Assembly (NCBI GenBank): GCA_013153235.1
Contig: JAADEU010000128.1
Location: 1-8,515 of the forward strand
Origin: Aquificota bacterium
GTDB taxonomy: Bacteria; Aquificota; Aquificia; Aquificales; Hydrogenothermaceae
Reading direction: 5' to 3'
DNA length: 8,515 nucleotides
Shown here: positions 6,750 to 8,515 of the stretch, one piece after another
Numbering within the stretch: the stretch's first letter is position 1
Layout of the letters: each line of letters opens with the position of its first letter
Notes under the pieces: model-generated
What the model was told of the DNA's origin: nothing
The model's input: only the letters and a program-made list of their open reading frames with translations
The model's database searches: none
Program-made: the position numbers and the translations under genes

Positions 6750-7093
6750 GTCAGCACCACCTCAGCATCTTTTACGGCTTCACAGATTTCCTCTTTTGGC
6801 ATCACATTAATCGGTGTATCCCAGTCTTTTAGCTTCAAACCCCTTTCCCTGAGGGCTTCCTCTTCAACGATAAGCTTTGCTTCCATCATCCCAAGGGCCT
6901 GTATGGATTTATCAATAGGTTCTATCCCTATCATCTCAGGTTTCCAGTCTGTCAGTGTGTAAACCCCTTCTTTCAGGAATATAACAGAAAGATTATGCTC
7001 CATTGACAGTCCTACAGCCTGTCTCAAAGCCTCAAAGGCCTTCCAGCTAAATGGGTTTGATTTTATGATTACAACAACCTTTTTCTTTGCCAT
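6743..7093 (-). CDS. DsrF/TusC-like sulfur-relay protein (DsrE superfamily)
   Basis: The 116-aa protein has the DsrE/F fold pattern: an N-terminal strand KKVVVIIKS, a helix in KAFEALRQAVGLSMEH, a second strand LSVIFLKEGVYTL, and a C-terminal strand AEVVLTW. NPFSWKAFEALRQA resembles the start of TusC/DsrF. It lies between the DsrE-like and DsrH-like genes, the canonical dsrE-dsrF-dsrH order. Its single cysteine, C104, is near the C-terminus, not at the position of the active cysteine of DsrE/TusD, so a structural role in the hexamer is likely. It starts 11 bp after the DsrE-like stop, with only a weak GGTGG (7102-7098) as ribosome binding site. Assignment to DsrF rather than a second DsrE rests mainly on gene order. 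Confidence 0.78.
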   Translation of the reverse strand: MAKKKVVVIIKSNPFSWKAFEALRQAVGLSMEHNLSVIFLKEGVYTLTDWKPEMIGIEPIDKSIQALGMMEAKLIVEEEALRERGLKLKDWDTPINVMPKEEICEAVKDAEVVLTW

Positions 7094-7104
7094 TTTTCCA
7101 CCGC

Positions 7105-7407
7105 TTAATCAAGCATTATTACTTTGTCTGCTTCTGTAACCAGTTTTGACAGACCGTACATACTGCTGCTTTCTGCCCATTCTTCAGGTCTTACCTTTCT
7201 CTGCTCTGCATTGTGGGCACAGTAGTAAACCTGGGCACCCTGTTCGGCAAGTTCTTTTATTTCCGGACGAAGTATGGAGTAAATGCCGTTTCCCATAAAG
7301 AAAATCTTTGTTTTGTGGTTTCTCTTCAGTGAAGCCCTTGCCAGTTTTACGGCAGTATTAAAGTCGTGGGAGTATGGATTGCTTGCCAGTACTATTAAGA
7401 GGTTCAT
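7105..7407 (-). CDS. DsrE/TusD-like sulfurtransferase subunit
   Basis: The 100-aa protein matches the DsrE superfamily. An N-terminal strand and loop LLIVLASNPYSHD is followed by a helix NTAVKLARASLKR, a strand TKIFFMGNGIYSIL, and then VYYCAHNAEQR, which places C63 after a strand where DsrE/TusD carries its persulfide-bearing cysteine (C78 in E. coli TusD). It is the only one of the three DsrE-type proteins here with a cysteine at the expected place, so it is the probable sulfur-accepting subunit. The start codon overlaps the TusA stop by 4 bp (ATGA), implying coupled translation with its likely sulfur donor. The C-terminal EADKVIMLD resembles the ends of the two following proteins, suggesting common ancestry. 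Confidence 0.82.
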   Translation of the reverse strand: MNLLIVLASNPYSHDFNTAVKLARASLKRNHKTKIFFMGNGIYSILRPEIKELAEQGAQVYYCAHNAEQRKVRPEEWAESSSMYGLSKLVTEADKVIMLD

Positions 7408-7646
7408 CTTACCTTCCTTACAATTACTTCCCAGAGGTTATCTCCTATCTGGTTAACCTGCAGAACTTCCTGCCCTTCTTCTCTCATACTCTTGGGAACA
7501 TTTTCAACAGAGGGTTTGTAGTCCAGTATCACCCTCAGCACCTGCCCCGGTTCCATCTGCTCTATAATAAGCTTACTCTTAACAAATGTAAACGGACAAA
7601 CTTCCCCTTTCAGGTCCAGTTCCCTGTCTATCTTAATCTGCTCCAT
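7404..7646 (-). CDS. tusA: TusA/SirA-family sulfur carrier protein
   Basis: TusA carries a persulfide on one cysteine and hands sulfur to tRNA thiolation, molybdenum cofactor synthesis or dissimilatory sulfur oxidation systems. The 80-aa protein has the family hallmark LDLKGEVCPFTFVKSKL with the active cysteine C17 in the CPxxxxK-type motif. A helix (SKLIIEQM) and MEPGQVLRVILD follow, as in TusA. Length is normal. Its ribosome binding site AAGGAGG (7657-7651) overlaps the stop codon of the E1-like gene upstream, and its own stop overlaps the DsrE-like start. Adjacent dsrEFH-type genes agree with a relay in which TusA feeds the DsrE subunit. The donor (cysteine desulfurase or rhodanese) is not in view. 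Confidence 0.93.
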   Translation of the reverse strand: MEQIKIDRELDLKGEVCPFTFVKSKLIIEQMEPGQVLRVILDYKPSVENVPKSMREEGQEVLQVNQIGDNLWEVIVRKVR

Positions 7647-7650
7647 TTTT

Positions 7651-7657
7651 CCTCCTT
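7651..7657 (-). promoter_or_regulatory. Ribosome binding site of tusA overlapping the preceding stop codon
   Basis: AAGGAGG on the - strand ends 4 nt before the tusA ATG and shares bases with the TAA of the E1-like gene (7658-7656). This arrangement indicates one polycistronic message. Confidence 0.75.
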
Positions 7658-8474
7658 AAAAGTGGATGTCGCAGGCCTGGTCGTATTCTATCAGTTCCTT
7701 TATTGTTGGGTTTTCACCGCAAAGAGGACATTTTTTGTCCTTTCTCAGTTTCACAACGTTGAATTCTGTTGTAAGTGCATCAAACACAAGGAGCTTGCCT
7801 ACAAGGGGCTCACCTATTCCCAGAATCAGTTTGAGGGCTTCGTTCGCCTGGAGTGTTCCCATGATTCCCCCAACAACCCCAAGGAGTCCTGCCTCCTGAC
7901 ATGAAGGAACCAGTCCTGGAGGTGGTGGTTCAGGGAACAGGCATCTGTAACACGGAGAGTTTTCTTTATCCCTGTAATCAAATGTTGTAAGCTGCCCCTC
8001 AAACCTCAAGATTGCAGCTGAAACCAGAGGTTTACCCAGGAAATAACATGCATCATTTACGAGAAACCTTGTGGGAAAGTTATCTGAACCATCAAGCACT
8101 ATATCGTAGTCTTTTATGATATTCAGTACGTTGTCTTTATGTATCCTTTCGTTGTAGGCTATTACCTTAACATCAGGGTTTAACGCCTCAAGGGTCATCT
8201 TTGCAGATTCAACCTTTGGTTTTCCAACCCTTTCTGTGTTGTGGAGAATTTGTCTCTGGAGGTTTGAAAAATCAACAACATCAAAGTCAACAATACCAAT
8301 TGTTCCAACACCGGCAGCGGCAAGGTAATACAGGGATGGTGAACCAAGGCCACCGGCTCCTATAACCAGAACCTTTGCCTCAAGGAGTTTTTGCTGCCCT
8401 TTTCCACCTACTTCAGGCAGTATTATATGTCTGCTGTACCTTTTGATTTGCTCCTCTGTAAACTGGAAAGACAT
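7656..8474 (-). CDS. HesA/MoeB/ThiF-family E1-like adenylyltransferase
   Basis: These enzymes adenylate the C-terminal Gly-Gly of a small ubiquitin-like sulfur carrier (MoaD for molybdopterin, ThiS for thiamine, or related proteins) so that it can be converted to a thiocarboxylate. The 272-aa protein begins with the typical RYSRHIILPEVGGKGQ. It has the nucleotide-binding loop GAGGLGSP (39-46), DFDVVDFSNLQRQ (63-75) with conserved Asp and Arg, and DGSDNFPTR (128-136). A zinc site is formed by C175-x2-C178 and C249-x2-C252. C192 in PSCQEAG is the family's conserved cysteine. There is no rhodanese domain, unlike long MoeB/MOCS3 forms. MoeB and ThiF cannot be separated from sequence alone; length and zinc cysteines fit either. 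The start has GAGGTGA at 8485-8479. It is the first visible gene of the sulfur operon, 9 bp before tusA. Confidence 0.9.
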   Translation of the reverse strand: MSFQFTEEQIKRYSRHIILPEVGGKGQQKLLEAKVLVIGAGGLGSPSLYYLAAAGVGTIGIVDFDVVDFSNLQRQILHNTERVGKPKVESAKMTLEALNPDVKVIAYNERIHKDNVLNIIKDYDIVLDGSDNFPTRFLVNDACYFLGKPLVSAAILRFEGQLTTFDYRDKENSPCYRCLFPEPPPPGLVPSCQEAGLLGVVGGIMGTLQANEALKLILGIGEPLVGKLLVFDALTTEFNVVKLRKDKKCPLCGENPTIKELIEYDQACDIHF

Positions 8475-8515
8475 TTAATCACCTCGCTCTGAGATAGTTA
8501 AAGATACAGGAATGT
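8475..8515 (-). other. Leader of the E1-like gene, perhaps the 3' end of another gene
   Basis: These 41 bp precede the E1-like gene and contain its ribosome binding site GAGGTGA (8485-8479). On the - strand two frames run open from the window edge. One would end with residues HSCIFNYLRAR at a TGA inside the ribosome binding site, and the other with IPVSLTISERGD at a TAA touching the ATG. Either could be the tail of an upstream operon gene, given the tight packing seen elsewhere. The stretch is too short to decide, and no promoter is evident. Confidence 0.35.

Noticed and set aside
7374..7904. + strand open frame of 176 codons across tusA and the E1-like gene
   Set aside because: It lies antisense to two well-supported genes, and its product shows no recognisable motif.

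Overview
The window comes from a compact bacterial chromosome, most likely a thermophile. Arginine is written mostly AGA/AGG and isoleucine often ATA. The proteins are rich in Glu, Lys and Val, and genes overlap or sit a few bases apart almost throughout. This style plus the gene set (RNase Y, YmdB, Amt, and a TusA/DsrE-type sulfur relay) fits the Aquificota, perhaps a Persephonella-like member of the Hydrogenothermaceae. The lineage is an inference from style and content, because the window holds no marker gene that settles it.

The left two thirds (1-5555) is read on the + strand. A 5-formyltetrahydrofolate cyclo-ligase gene lacks only the first base of its start codon. It overlaps rny (RNase Y) by 4 bp, and rny ends at a clear intrinsic terminator (2221-2244). 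A 157-bp gap follows, holding a TATAAT box and a strong ribosome binding site. It opens a second unit: an Amt ammonium transporter, a YmdB-type metallophosphoesterase (TTG start), and a two-domain degenerate-EAL/HDOD protein. This half mixes one-carbon metabolism, mRNA decay, nitrogen uptake and probable signalling.

The right third (5542-8474) is read on the - strand and looks like one operon. In transcription order it is an E1-like adenylyltransferase (MoeB/ThiF/HesA family), TusA, three small DsrE-superfamily proteins resembling DsrE/TusD, DsrF/TusC and DsrH/TusB, then PdxA. The spacings are 9 bp, a 4-bp overlap, 11 bp, a 7-bp overlap and a 1-bp overlap. The combination suggests a persulfide relay coupled to a ubiquitin-like-protein activating enzyme, with a vitamin B6 biosynthesis gene at the end. 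A DsrC/TusE acceptor, a cysteine desulfurase, a rhodanese and a MoaD/ThiS carrier are not in the window, so the final sulfur acceptor is unknown.

The two halves converge, and the HDOD and pdxA reading frames overlap tail to tail by 14 bp. No RNA genes, insertion sequences, CRISPR arrays or obvious repeats were seen, and no gene-free stretch exceeds 300 bp. The best candidate for something under-described is the MoeB-like/TusA/DsrEFH-like/PdxA cassette. The degenerate EAL-HDOD protein beside YmdB is second.
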